Assembly (NCBI GenBank): GCA_020638095.1
Contig: JACKJF010000003.1
Coordinates: 682,001-746,000 of the forward strand
DNA length: 64,000 bases
Source of the DNA: Hyphomicrobiaceae bacterium
GTDB lineage: Bacteria; Pseudomonadota; Alphaproteobacteria; Rhizobiales; Devosiaceae
Direction of reading: 5' to 3'
Part shown: one piece after another, positions 25,330-33,470 of the stretch
Numbering within the stretch: the first letter of the stretch is position 1
Layout: every line of letters begins with the position of its first letter
Notes under the pieces: model-generated
Database searches by the model: none
The model's input: only the letters and a program-made list of their open reading frames with translations
Told to the model about the DNA's origin: nothing
Translations under genes and position numbers: made by a program

Positions 25330-26091
25330 CTAGGCCGTTTTGATCATCCATTCGATGGCCCGGCGAAGCAGGGCAAGATCCTCCGGGCGGCTGAGCGAAT
25401 GATCGCCATCGGGCACGAGCGTCAGTTTGGCGACATCGAGCAGCAGGTGATCCATCAGTTTCTGCGCCTGTCCGGGTGGGACCGACGAATCGCGTCCGCC
25501 CTGAAGCACGTGAACCGGGCAGCCCGTGACGATCTTTTGTCCGAAGATGAGGTGTTTCTCGCCATCCGTGATCAGATCGCTGGTAAAGACATGCGGCTCC
25601 GAATGACCGGAAGGGCGTTCGAACCAGCCCTGTAGGTCAAGCGCTTCCCGCTCAGCGTCCGTCATGCTGTTCGAGAGAAGTTGCCGCGTCATGTCGACCG
25701 CAGGCGCAACAAGGACCAGCCCCCTGACGCGATCATCGCCAGCTTCCCGCAATGCGCGATTAAGGAGAAGGGCAAGCCAGCCGCCCATCGACGAGCCGAC
25801 AACAATCGCGTTGCCCGTCACATATTGGTCGAATACCGCACGGCAATCATCAAGCCATTGAGAGATGGTCGCCGACCGGAATTCACCGCCGGACATGCCG
25901 CAACCTGAATAATCGAAGCGCACGACCTTTTTGCCAAGCGCCTCGCCGAATTGCGAAACGAACCGGGCCTTGTGCCCGTCCATAGTCGAGGCATAGCCGC
26001 CGAAATAGACGAGCGCCGGTTCGGTGCCGCCGGTCAGGTTGACCGCGATCCGCCGCCTTTCCGAACCCGCTTCAACCATTTCGACCGGCAT
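25330..26091 (-). CDS. Alpha/beta hydrolase
   Basis: The 253-residue enzyme has the nucleophile elbow GSSMGG (S101), the acid in GGRDSSVP and the histidine in DGDHSLSR, the complete catalytic triad, plus the oxyanion strand YFGGYAS. The ATG at 26091 is preferred to a TTG 54 bases further up. Family members are esterases or carboxylic-ester hydrolases; the substrate is not predictable. It is convergent with the queG operon. Confidence 0.85.
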   Translation of the reverse strand: MPVEMVEAGSERRRIAVNLTGGTEPALVYFGGYASTMDGHKARFVSQFGEALGKKVVRFDYSGCGMSGGEFRSATISQWLDDCRAVFDQYVTGNAIVVGSSMGGWLALLLNRALREAGDDRVRGLVLVAPAVDMTRQLLSNSMTDAEREALDLQGWFERPSGHSEPHVFTSDLITDGEKHLIFGQKIVTGCPVHVLQGGRDSSVPPGQAQKLMDHLLLDVAKLTLVPDGDHSLSRPEDLALLRRAIEWMIKTA

Positions 26092-26169
26092 GAAAGACCC
26101 ATTCCTGACCGGCTTCGTCCTAGGCGCAACCGCTGAGCGGGGCAACCAAAGTTTACTGACACTTGCCTG

Positions 26170-26198
26170 TTGACTTTGACAGGGTGAACCACGATTTT
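26170..26198 (+). promoter_or_regulatory. Likely sigma-70 promoter of infC
   Basis: TTGACT at 26170-26175 and GATTTT at 26193-26198 are 17 bases apart, 47 bases before the proposed AUU start. The -10 is weak; a TTGACA at 26176 has no good -10 partner. Confidence 0.45.
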
Positions 26199-26244
26199 AG
26201 CCGCGAATTCACCCCTCGGAGCAACCGCTAGAAGGATCAATACT

Positions 26245-26781
26245 ATTCGCCGACCTACAAGACCTCAGGCGCCGCAAAAAGACGGCCCCCCTTCCAATGA
26301 GGACATATCCGCACCCATGGTGCAGCTGATTGACGCCGAAGGTGTCAATCTTGGACCAACCGAAACCTCCAAAGCCCTCGAAATGGCCTTTCAGGCGGGG
26401 CTCGATCTGGTCGCAATTTCTCCCAATGCCAGCCCGCCCGTCTGCAAGATTCTCGACCTCGGGAAATTCAAGTACCAGGCTCAGAAGAAGGCCGCAGATG
26501 CGCGCAAGAAGCAGAAGGTGATCGAGGTCAAGGAAATCAAGCTCAGGCCCAACATCGACACGCACGACTATGACGTGAAGATGCGCTCGGTCGAAAAATT
26601 CCTCGACGAGGGCGACAAGGTCAAGGTGACCATGCGCTTCCGCGGCCGCGAAATGGCGCACCAGGAGTTGGGTCTTGAACTGCTCAACAAGGTCAAGGAC
26701 CAGATGGCCGAGCTCTCCAAGGTCGAGTCAGCGCCGCGCAGCGAAGGCCGCCAGATGGTCATGGTGCTCGCCCCTCGCTGA
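26245..26781 (+). CDS. infC: Translation initiation factor IF-3 with AUU start codon
   Basis: IF-3 binds the 30S subunit and checks the start codon. The frame upstream of the first ATG (26317) encodes [20 protein letters not shown], the typical alphaproteobacterial IF-3 N-terminus, so the ATG is internal. An ATT codon at 26245, with AAGGA eight bases before it, begins the protein and gives 178 residues, the expected length. AUU starts are the classical autoregulatory device of infC. The linker ([17 protein letters not shown]) and C-terminal domain are complete. A terminator follows. Confidence 0.92.
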   Translation: MRRPTRPQAPQKDGPPSNEDISAPMVQLIDAEGVNLGPTETSKALEMAFQAGLDLVAISPNASPPVCKILDLGKFKYQAQKKAADARKKQKVIEVKEIKLRPNIDTHDYDVKMRSVEKFLDEGDKVKVTMRFRGREMAHQELGLELLNKVKDQMAELSKVESAPRSEGRQMVMVLAPR

Positions 26782-26807
26782 GGACCGCCCGCCTGAAGGA
26801 ATTCCAG

Positions 26808-26840
26808 GGCCGGGACCATGGTTCCGGCCTTCTGCTTTTA
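26808..26840 (+). terminator. Intrinsic terminator after infC
   Basis: GGCCGGGACC and GGTTCCGGCC form a 10-bp stem with one G-T pair and a two-base AT turn, followed by TTCTGCTTTTA. It lies 27 bases past the infC stop and separates infC from the genes downstream. Confidence 0.75.
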
Positions 26841-26981
26841 GCCCTGCGGGCTGACCCGTGGTTGACTTCGCGCATGGCCTCAAGTTGAACTGCGAATCGA
26901 TTTGCCGCCGGGGGTGAGACGCGACAGGTGTTGCGTCGGTGCGCACCCTCTGGATGGCTCCCAACCCGTCCGGATAAAGAC

Positions 26982-28397
26982 ATGGCAATGGCAGGCCTTG
27001 AGCCGCGATCGAACCTGTCCGCCCGCTCATCGAGCTGGGCTGCCGAGATCATGTCGCTCCTCAGCCTCTCCGGTCCGCTCATTCTGGCGCAGATTGCCGG
27101 CATCCTGCTCTTTACCACCGACGTGGTGATGATGGGCTGGCTCGGCCCCGCCTACCTTGCGGCTGGGTCGCTCTCGACCTCCCTCATGCATCCGATTTCT
27201 CTTGGCGGCATGGGCGTCATCATGGCCACGAGTCCCCTGATTGCCCAGGCTATCGGCGCGCGCCGTTTCCGCGACGTCCGCCGCGTGGCGCGGCAGGGGC
27301 TCTGGGTTTCGGTTGTCCTCTCGGTCCTGACCATTCCAATCATCCTCAGCGCCAAGCCGATCTTTCTGGCCCTTGGCCAGATTCCGTCGGTGGTCGACGA
27401 CGCCCAGACCTATCTCAACATCGCCGCCTTCGCCCTTCCGCCCTCCTATGGAATCATCGTTTACCGCTCGGTCCTGCAGGCCCATGGAAAGACTGGGGTG
27501 CTGCTCGCCATCGCGGTCATGGGCGTGCTGCTCAATGCGCTGATCAACTACTGCCTGATGTTCGGCAATTTCGGCTTTCCCCGGCTCGAACTGGCCGGCG
27601 CTGCGATTTCGACCGTTTTCGTCAATTTCGTCATGCTGGCGACCGGACTGTTCGTGGTTTCGGTACATCCCGCGACCCGGCGCTATCACGTGCTTGTCCG
27701 CATTCTCAAACCCGACTGGCCGCGCTTTGCGCAGATCTGGCGGCTCGGCGTACCGATCGGCCTGTCGATGCTGTCCGAGGTCGGGCTGTTCGGTGTGGCC
27801 GTGATCATGATGGGCTGGATATCCACCGAGGCGGTGGCCGCTCATGCGGTGGCGCTTCAAGTCGCCGCAATATCGTTCATGGTGCCGCTCGGTCTTTCCA
27901 TGGGCGCGACCGTCAGAGTCGGCCTTCATTTCGGCGCGGGAAGCGCCGAAGGCGTTCGCCGTGCCGGCTGGTCGGCCATGGGCCTGACTGCGCTCTTCAT
28001 GGCGCTGACCTGCACCGCCTATCTGACCATGCCACAGGTGTTCGTTCACCTCTTTCTCGATCCCAATGTACCGGGCAATGCTGAAACGATTCGGCTCGCG
28101 ACCTCGTACCTTCTCGTTGCAGGCATGTTCCAGATTTTCGACGGCGGTCAGGTCGCATCGACGGCGGCACTGCGCGGCCTCAGCGACACCCATGTTCCAA
28201 TGATCGTGGCCCTGGTCGGATATTGGGTGTTCGGCCTTGCGGTCGCCTATGGCATGGCTTTCGTCTGGGGCCTTGCCGGCGTGGGCATCTGGGCGGGACT
28301 TGCAACCGGTCTCGGCTTTGTCGCCGTGGTGCTGACGGCCCGGTTTGCGCTGCGTGAACGGCTCGGCTTGCTGCGCGCCATGCCGGAAGGGCGCTGA
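26982..28397 (+). CDS. MATE-family multidrug/cation antiporter
   Basis: The 471-residue protein has twelve hydrophobic segments in two related halves and MATE motifs such as FTTDVVMMGWLG and the matching second-half VAVIMMGWIST. NorM-type members export cationic drugs in exchange for Na+ or H+. The ATG at 26982 (or 26988) is used; no strong ribosome site was seen. It is unusual to find it between infC and rpmI. Confidence 0.88.
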   Translation: MAMAGLEPRSNLSARSSSWAAEIMSLLSLSGPLILAQIAGILLFTTDVVMMGWLGPAYLAAGSLSTSLMHPISLGGMGVIMATSPLIAQAIGARRFRDVRRVARQGLWVSVVLSVLTIPIILSAKPIFLALGQIPSVVDDAQTYLNIAAFALPPSYGIIVYRSVLQAHGKTGVLLAIAVMGVLLNALINYCLMFGNFGFPRLELAGAAISTVFVNFVMLATGLFVVSVHPATRRYHVLVRILKPDWPRFAQIWRLGVPIGLSMLSEVGLFGVAVIMMGWISTEAVAAHAVALQVAAISFMVPLGLSMGATVRVGLHFGAGSAEGVRRAGWSAMGLTALFMALTCTAYLTMPQVFVHLFLDPNVPGNAETIRLATSYLLVAGMFQIFDGGQVASTAALRGLSDTHVPMIVALVGYWVFGLAVAYGMAFVWGLAGVGIWAGLATGLGFVAVVLTARFALRERLGLLRAMPEGR

Positions 28398-28413
28398 CGG
28401 CGCGGTCTGGCGC

Positions 28414-28731
28414 CTACTGCTGCATGTCGCAGTAAAGGTTATGGAAGGTGCGCATCAGTTCCTTGATGCGGTCATCAGACACCCGGTAGAGGATCGACTG
28501 CCCGTCGCGCCGCGTCGCGAGAATGCCTTCGTCGCGCATGACCGCCAGATGCTGCGAAAGCGCCGACTGACCCATCTTGAGGGCCGCGGTCAGCGCCGTC
28601 ACGCTGAGTTCGCCCCGTGAGACCAGCTGGCAGAGAATCACCAGACGGCGCTCGTTTCCGATCGCCTTGAGCATCCGCGAGATTTCCTCGCTCTTCGCCT
28701 CAACCTCTTGAATATTCGCAGAAATTTGCAC
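28414..28731 (-). CDS. bigR: ArsR-family persulfide-sensing repressor, BigR/SqrR type
   Basis: The 105-residue winged-helix protein has the recognition helix MGQSALSQHLAVMRDEG and exactly two cysteines, C34 (VILCQLV) and C101 (LYCDMQQ), at the places of the two redox cysteines in BigR, YgaV and SqrR. In those proteins persulfide links the pair and releases DNA. It is divergent from a persulfide dioxygenase and a rhodanese, and the intervening palindrome is its likely operator, so it should repress both directions until sulfide rises. Confidence 0.88.
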   Translation of the reverse strand: MQISANIQEVEAKSEEISRMLKAIGNERRLVILCQLVSRGELSVTALTAALKMGQSALSQHLAVMRDEGILATRRDGQSILYRVSDDRIKELMRTFHNLYCDMQQ

Positions 28732-28762
28732 GTCCGTATCTTTTCGTGTTCGAGTGGGCTTG

Positions 28763-28786
28763 ATATATCAGCAAATGCTAATATAT
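28763..28786. promoter_or_regulatory. Likely BigR operator
   Basis: ATATATCAGC, an AAAT spacer and GCTAATATAT form an inverted repeat matching at nine of ten positions. It is AT-rich in a GC-rich gap, lies 31 bases from the repressor start and 71 bases from the dioxygenase start, and resembles the AT-rich palindromes bound by BigR. Confidence 0.8.
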
Positions 28787-28857
28787 TGCTCTCCGAACCA
28801 AACGTCAACTCCGGCATCGGCGCTTTTGCCGAACGCCGTTCGGAAATGAGGAAAAAC

Positions 28858-29751
28858 ATGTCCGATCAGAAGAACCTCTTCATCGAGGGCACATTCGATC
28901 CGGCGACCTATACGATTACCTATCTGGTCGCGGACACTGAAACCCGCAAAGCCGCCGTCATCGATCCTGTGCTCGACTACGACCACAAGGCCGGCACGGT
29001 CGACACCCGTTCTGTCGAAGCCGTCATGGCGCGCGCCGCCGAACTCGGCTTCGAGATCGAATGGGCGCTCGAAACCCACGCCCATGCCGACCACCTGAGC
29101 GGCTCGCCCTATATCAAGGCCAAGACGGGCGCGAAGATCGGCATCGGCGAGCACATCACCGAAGTCCAGACCATCTTCCGTCCGGTGTTCAACGCCATGG
29201 ATCTGAAGACCGACGGTTCCGACTTCGATCATCTTTTTGCCGATGGCGAGACCTTCAGGCTCGGCAATCTCGACGTCGAGGTGCTCTACACGCCGGGCCA
29301 CACCCCCGCCGATATCACCTACAAGATCGATGACGCGGCCTTTGTCGGCGACACGATGTTCATGCCGGACTACGGCACGGCCCGTGCCGATTTCCCTGGC
29401 GGCGATGCCAACAAGCTCTATCAGTCGATCCAGAAGATCCTCGCCCTGCCCGGCGAAACGCGCCTCTTCATGTGCCACGACTACAAGGCGCCCGGCCGCG
29501 ACGTCTATGCCTGGGAATCGACGGTTGCCGAGGCAAGGAACAACGTTCACCTCAAGGGTGGCACCACCGAGGACCAGTTCGTCGCCATGCGCAAGGAGCG
29601 TGACGCAACCCTCGCCGCGCCGGTCCTGCTTCTGCCCTCCATTCAGGTCAATATCCGCGCCGGCCGCTTCCCTGAAGCCGAAGACAACGGCGTCCACTAT
29701 CTCCGGGTTCCGGTCAGGGCGAAAAGCCCGGACGTGGCCCTGATCGACTGA
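28858..29751 (+). CDS. blh: Metallo-beta-lactamase-fold persulfide dioxygenase (Blh/ETHE1-like)
   Basis: The 297-residue enzyme has the metal motif THAHADH (H74, H76, D78, H79), then TPGHTPADI and FVGDTMFMPDYGTAR, which mark the ETHE1/Blh group that oxidises glutathione persulfide to sulfite with one iron. The start at 28858 has GAGG six bases before it. The C-terminal PSIQVNIRAGRFPEAE is typical of Blh. It lacks the fused rhodanese of some Blh proteins; the separate rhodanese gene next door supplies that function. Confidence 0.9.
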   Translation: MSDQKNLFIEGTFDPATYTITYLVADTETRKAAVIDPVLDYDHKAGTVDTRSVEAVMARAAELGFEIEWALETHAHADHLSGSPYIKAKTGAKIGIGEHITEVQTIFRPVFNAMDLKTDGSDFDHLFADGETFRLGNLDVEVLYTPGHTPADITYKIDDAAFVGDTMFMPDYGTARADFPGGDANKLYQSIQKILALPGETRLFMCHDYKAPGRDVYAWESTVAEARNNVHLKGGTTEDQFVAMRKERDATLAAPVLLLPSIQVNIRAGRFPEAEDNGVHYLRVPVRAKSPDVALID

Positions 29752-29784
29752 TCCCGACTTCTCCCACAAAAGGACGAATCCTAA

Positions 29785-30183
29785 ATGAGCTTTGGTGCAT
29801 TTCAATCTCTCTTCGGCGGCCAGCCTGCCGCCGGCGGCGCACAGGTCCAGACCATTTCCGGTCCCTCCGCCGTCCAGTTCTTCGGCGATGCCGACACCGT
29901 TTTCGTCGACGTTCGTGGCGAAGCTGAGATCCGCATGTCGGGCGGCACGGTCAAGGGCGCGCTGATCGCCCCGCTGCCCGAATTCGCCCGCCACGCCCGC
30001 CCCGACGGGTCCGGCTCGCTGCCGGGCGTCGCCGATGGCAAGCGCATCGTTCTGGTCTGTGCCTCGGGCGCCCGTTCCGGCGCTGCAGCGCAGCAGCTTG
30101 TCGCCCTGGGTTACGACAATGTCGCGAATCTTCGTGGCGGCATCGGCGCCTGGTTCCAGGCCGGCGGCCAGATCGAGCGGTAA
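29785..30183 (+). CDS. Single-domain rhodanese sulfurtransferase
   Basis: The 132-residue protein is one rhodanese domain with VFVDVRGEAE and the active-site loop CASGARS (C92). It would move sulfane sulfur to or from glutathione or sulfite, working with the dioxygenase 33 bases upstream in one BigR-controlled operon. Cytoplasmic; no signal peptide. Confidence 0.9.
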   Translation: MSFGAFQSLFGGQPAAGGAQVQTISGPSAVQFFGDADTVFVDVRGEAEIRMSGGTVKGALIAPLPEFARHARPDGSGSLPGVADGKRIVLVCASGARSGAAAQQLVALGYDNVANLRGGIGAWFQAGGQIER

Positions 30184-30291
30184 GCCGCGAGAGCCTTCGG
30201 CGGCCACAACAATCGAAACGTCGTCCTCCTGACGTTGCATCCGGGCGGCGCTGCACTTTCCATGGTGCGGCGCCGTCCGATTTCCGCGGGC

Positions 30292-30320
30292 TTGCAAAAC
30301 AGCCATCATGTGCATATAAC
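30292..30320 (+). promoter_or_regulatory. Promoter of the rpmI-rplT operon
   Basis: TTGCAA and TATAAC are separated by exactly 17 bases, about 100 bases before rpmI. A 10-bp hairpin (GGCGCTGCAC/GTGCGGCGCC) sits just upstream near 30246-30273 and may end transcription from the rhodanese operon. Confidence 0.7.
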
Positions 30321-30421
30321 CCGCCGATCCAACCGGACCCTCCGGCCAAAAGGCATGCCGTGTCGGTCCAGAATGCTTATGAATCGCAGCCTTTCGCGCT
30401 GCGTCACAAAGAGAAAGCAAA

Positions 30422-30625
30422 ATGCCGAAACTGAAGACCAAATCGGGCGCCAAGAAGCGCTTTAAAGTCACGGGTACGGGCAAGATCGTCGCTGGCGTTG
30501 CCGGCAAGCGTCACCGTCTCATCTCCCACAACGCCAAGTACATCCGGCAGAACCGGGGCACGTCGACCCTGAGCGATCAGGACGCGAAAATCGTCAAGAC
30601 GTCCTACATGCCGTATGCCCGCTGA
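30422..30625 (+). CDS. rpmI: 50S ribosomal protein L35
   Basis: The 67-residue basic protein reads [20 protein letters not shown] at its start, the L35 hallmark, and has [20 protein letters not shown]. It is a structural protein of the large subunit, 22 bases upstream of rplT. Normal length. Confidence 0.97.
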   Translation: MPKLKTKSGAKKRFKVTGTGKIVAGVAGKRHRLISHNAKYIRQNRGTSTLSDQDAKIVKTSYMPYAR

Positions 30626-30647
30626 GCGCGACCAAGGAGAATAGACA

Positions 30648-31049
30648 ATGTCCCGCGTAAAAAGAGGCGTTACCGCCCACGCCCGCCACAAGAAGATCGT
30701 CGACCAGGCCAAGGGCTATTACGGTCGGCGCAAGAACGTGTTCCGCGTCGCCAAGCAGGCCGTCGAAAAGGCCGGCCAGTATGCCTATCGCGACCGCAAG
30801 ACCCGCAAGCGCAATTTCCGTGCGCTCTGGATCCAGCGCATCAATGCCGGCGCCCGCCTGCATGGCCTGACCTACGGCCGATTTATCGACGGCCTCAGCA
30901 AGGCTGAGGTCGCGGTTGACCGCAAGGTGCTGGCCGATCTGGCCGTGCGCGAGCCCGAGGCGTTTGCCGCGCTCGTCGCCCAGGCCAAGGTCGCCCTCGG
31001 CTATCTGGGTGACGTCGAACAGACGACCCACGCCCGCATCAGCGCCTGA
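30648..31049 (+). CDS. rplT: 50S ribosomal protein L20
   Basis: The 133-residue protein starts [17 protein letters not shown] and has the conserved [22 protein letters not shown]20 is needed for early assembly of the large subunit and in many bacteria represses its own operon. AAGGAG upstream marks the start. It is slightly longer at the C-terminus than the 118-residue E. coli protein, as usual in alphaproteobacteria. Confidence 0.97.
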   Translation: MSRVKRGVTAHARHKKIVDQAKGYYGRRKNVFRVAKQAVEKAGQYAYRDRKTRKRNFRALWIQRINAGARLHGLTYGRFIDGLSKAEVAVDRKVLADLAVREPEAFAALVAQAKVALGYLGDVEQTTHARISA

Positions 31050-31212
31050 CGAGCGGCGGCCTTTGCCGCCACAAAGGGTCAGAACCGCACGCCGCACGCT
31101 TTCAAGCTGAGGCCCGAAAACTGAAGCCTTGCGCCGCCCCCCTTTTCGCGGGATATGGCGCAGGGCTTTTGCATTTGACCGCCTCGAACCCAGCACCAAG
31201 CGCCGAAAAACC

Positions 31213-32304
31213 ATGACCGACCAAAGCAGAATCGAAGACCTGAGAACCGCCATCAGCGCCGAGATCGCCGCCGCCACAGACCTTGCCGCGCTCGACCAGG
31301 TGCGCGTGGCCGCCCTCGGCAAGAAGGGGTCGATCACAATGCTTCTGGCGGGCCTCGGCCAAATGAGCCCGGACGATCGCAAGGTCATGGGGCCGTTGCT
31401 CAATGGCCTCAAGAACAGCATTTCCGCTGAGATCGATGCCCGGAATACTGCGCTCAGGGACGCCGCGCTCGCCGCGCGTCTCGCTTCCGAAAAGGTCGAC
31501 GTCACACTGCCCCTTCGCAAGGGACCGGTGGCGCGCGGCCGCATTCACCCGATCTCGCAGGTGACCGACGAAATCACCGCCATCTTCTCGGACATGGGCT
31601 TCAGCATCGCCGAAGGCCCGGACATCGAGACGGACTATTACAATTTCACCGCGCTCAATTTCCCCGAGGGCCATCCGGCCCGCGAAACCCACGACACGTT
31701 CTTCTTCCCGCCCGACGAGAACGGCGAGCGCAGGCTTTTGCGCACCCACACATCGCCGGTGCAGATTCACACGATGGAGTCGCAGAGGCCGCCGATCCGG
31801 ACCATCATTCCGGGGCGCGTGTACCGGTGCGACAGCGACCAGACCCACACCCCGATGTTCCACCAGCTCGAAGGACTGGTCATCGACACGTCGTCGCATA
31901 TCGGCCAGCTGCGCTGGGTGCTCGAACAGTCCCTTGCGGCCTTCTTCGAAGTCGAACATGCCGAAATCCGCTTCCGCCCGCACTTCTTCCCATTCACGGA
32001 ACCATCGATGGAAGTCGATGTGCGCTGCGACCGGTCCGGCGAAATCGTCAAGTTCGGTGAAGGCAGTGACTGGCTCGAAATCCTCGGTTGCGGCATGGTC
32101 CACCCGAACATTCTGAGAATGGCCGGGCTCGACCCGGACGTCTATCAGGGCTTCGCCTGGGGCATCGGCCTCGACCGCCTGGCCATGCTCAAATACGGCA
32201 TGAACGACCTGCGCGCCTTCTTCGATGCCGACCGGCGGTGGCTCGATCACTACGGCTTCCGCCCGCTCGACCTGCCGACCTTGTTCGGAGGGCTTTCGAG
32301 CTAG
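31213..32304 (+). CDS. pheS: Phenylalanyl-tRNA synthetase alpha subunit
   Basis: The 363-residue subunit carries the class II catalytic core: motif 2 [20 protein letters not shown], and motif 3 [16 protein letters not shown], after an N-terminal coiled coil (residues 1-85). With PheT it attaches Phe to tRNA-Phe. The ATG at 31213 gives the standard N-terminus [11 protein letters not shown]. pheT is not adjacent but two genes downstream. Confidence 0.97.
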   Translation: MTDQSRIEDLRTAISAEIAAATDLAALDQVRVAALGKKGSITMLLAGLGQMSPDDRKVMGPLLNGLKNSISAEIDARNTALRDAALAARLASEKVDVTLPLRKGPVARGRIHPISQVTDEITAIFSDMGFSIAEGPDIETDYYNFTALNFPEGHPARETHDTFFFPPDENGERRLLRTHTSPVQIHTMESQRPPIRTIIPGRVYRCDSDQTHTPMFHQLEGLVIDTSSHIGQLRWVLEQSLAAFFEVEHAEIRFRPHFFPFTEPSMEVDVRCDRSGEIVKFGEGSDWLEILGCGMVHPNILRMAGLDPDVYQGFAWGIGLDRLAMLKYGMNDLRAFFDADRRWLDHYGFRPLDLPTLFGGLSS

Positions 32305-32308
32305 AAGG

Positions 32309-32710
32309 ATGGCGCTGCCCGCCCGATACAGAGACGCGCATAGATTTGCGTTCGGTGACTCCCCGGAGCTCGCCGATCGGTTGCTCGCGCTCGTTCTATC
32401 GGGTGAAAAGACGGCGACCTGCGGTGCGTTACGCGACTACGAGGCGCCGGACCCGGAACTGATGCCGGAGGTGGGCCGCGCGGACGTCGTGCTCGATGGA
32501 TCGGGCCAACCGGCCTGTGTCATTGAAACGATCAGCGTCGAGCATTGCCGCTTTGCCGACGTGCCGGAGGCTTTCGCTCTCGCCGAGGGCGAGGGTGCGT
32601 TCGAAGATTGGCAGCGGGGCCACCGAGCCTTTTTCGAACGCAATGGTGGCTGGTCCGCTGACATGTTGCTGGTCTGCGAACGGTTCCGCCTGGTGGAGGT
32701 TCTCGGATGA
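32309..32710 (+). CDS. ASCH-domain protein
   Basis: The 133-residue protein has the ASCH features LVLSGEKTATCGALRDYE and the acidic core GRADVVLDGSGQPACVIETISVEH. ASCH domains bind RNA or nucleosides, and some relatives hydrolyse acetylated cytidine; the role here is not set. The ATG lies five bases past pheS with AAGG directly against it, so coupling to pheS is likely. Confidence 0.82.
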   Translation: MALPARYRDAHRFAFGDSPELADRLLALVLSGEKTATCGALRDYEAPDPELMPEVGRADVVLDGSGQPACVIETISVEHCRFADVPEAFALAEGEGAFEDWQRGHRAFFERNGGWSADMLLVCERFRLVEVLG

Positions 32711-32744
32711 GCCACACCTCCGTTGACATTGCGGCCCTGACGCC

Positions 32745-32809
32745 CCTCATGGTGAGCCCGTCGAACCACGAGGGGCCAAACCCAGTCCTTCGACGAGCTC
32801 AGGATGAGG
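32745..32809. repeat. Inverted pair of a CCTCATCCTGAGC-type intergenic repeat
   Basis: The left arm begins CCTCATGGTGAGCCCGTCGAA; the right arm (32787-32809) read backwards is CCTCATCCTGAGCTCGTCG followed by AAGG. The arms are near-identical and face each other across 13 bases or so, so the RNA could form a long hairpin. A further single copy lies at 45088-45110. I know this element as a common interspersed repeat in Hyphomicrobiales. Confidence 0.8.
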
Positions 32810-32834
32810 TTTGCCCGGGGAGCAGGGTGAACCC

Positions 32835-33470
32835 ATGACCCACGCCTCCGCCGAGCCCGTGACCTTTGTCGTCACCGACATAGAGACTGACGGCCATTCG
32901 CCGCTCAGGAATTCGATGCTGAGTTTCGCCAGCGTCGCGGTGGATTATGCGGGTCAGCGCCATGGCGAGTTCGAAACGGTGCTCGAGCGGCGCGAGGATC
33001 GCGCGCCCGACCCGCGTACGAGCGAATGGTGGACGGGCTTTCCCGAGGCCTACACGGCGGCAACCGACAACCCCAAGCCGATCAAGGCGGAGATGGACCG
33101 CTTCTGCGGCTGGGTCGAGGGTCTGCCGGGTTTCAAGGTCTTTTGCGCCGCTCCGATCATGTTCGACGGACCGTGGATGGATCATTATCTCGACCAGTTC
33201 TGCGGCGCCCGCGCGCTCGGCGGACCCTATGCCGGCCGGCAATTGTTCCGCGGCGGCGGCGTTTGCCTTTACACGATGGCGGGAACCCTGCGCGGCCAGG
33301 ATTATCTGAACTGGGGCATGCAGCGCGCGCCGAAGGACTGGTACGGCCACATCCCCCACACCCACAAGGCCATTGACGATGCGCGCGGCTTCGCCAACGT
33401 CCTGGTCAAACTGTTTGAACTGAACGGGCAATTGCCCAAAATCGAAAACGAAACCGGTAGCTACCAATGA
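32835..33470 (+). CDS. DnaQ-like 3'-5' exonuclease-fold protein
   Basis: The 211-residue protein has the exonuclease motif I DIETDG (D15, E17), a central FDGPWMDHYL and a closing HTHKAIDDARGFANVL, which supplies the His and final Asp of the DEDDh type. The nucleolytic substrate (RNA or DNA) cannot be told. The ATG at 32835 is favoured. The stop overlaps the pheT start as ATGA, an odd pairing since it splits pheS from pheT. Confidence 0.82.
   Translation: MTHASAEPVTFVVTDIETDGHSPLRNSMLSFASVAVDYAGQRHGEFETVLERREDRAPDPRTSEWWTGFPEAYTAATDNPKPIKAEMDRFCGWVEGLPGFKVFCAAPIMFDGPWMDHYLDQFCGARALGGPYAGRQLFRGGGVCLYTMAGTLRGQDYLNWGMQRAPKDWYGHIPHTHKAIDDARGFANVLVKLFELNGQLPKIENETGSYQ

Noticed and set aside
26317..26781. 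infC starting at the first in-frame ATG
   Set aside because: This removes the conserved [15 protein letters not shown]-terminus encoded directly upstream in frame.
28768..30507. Open frame of about 580 codons opposite blh and rhodanese
   Set aside because: Antisense to two genes with intact active sites, and it would run through the BigR operator and the rpmI promoter.
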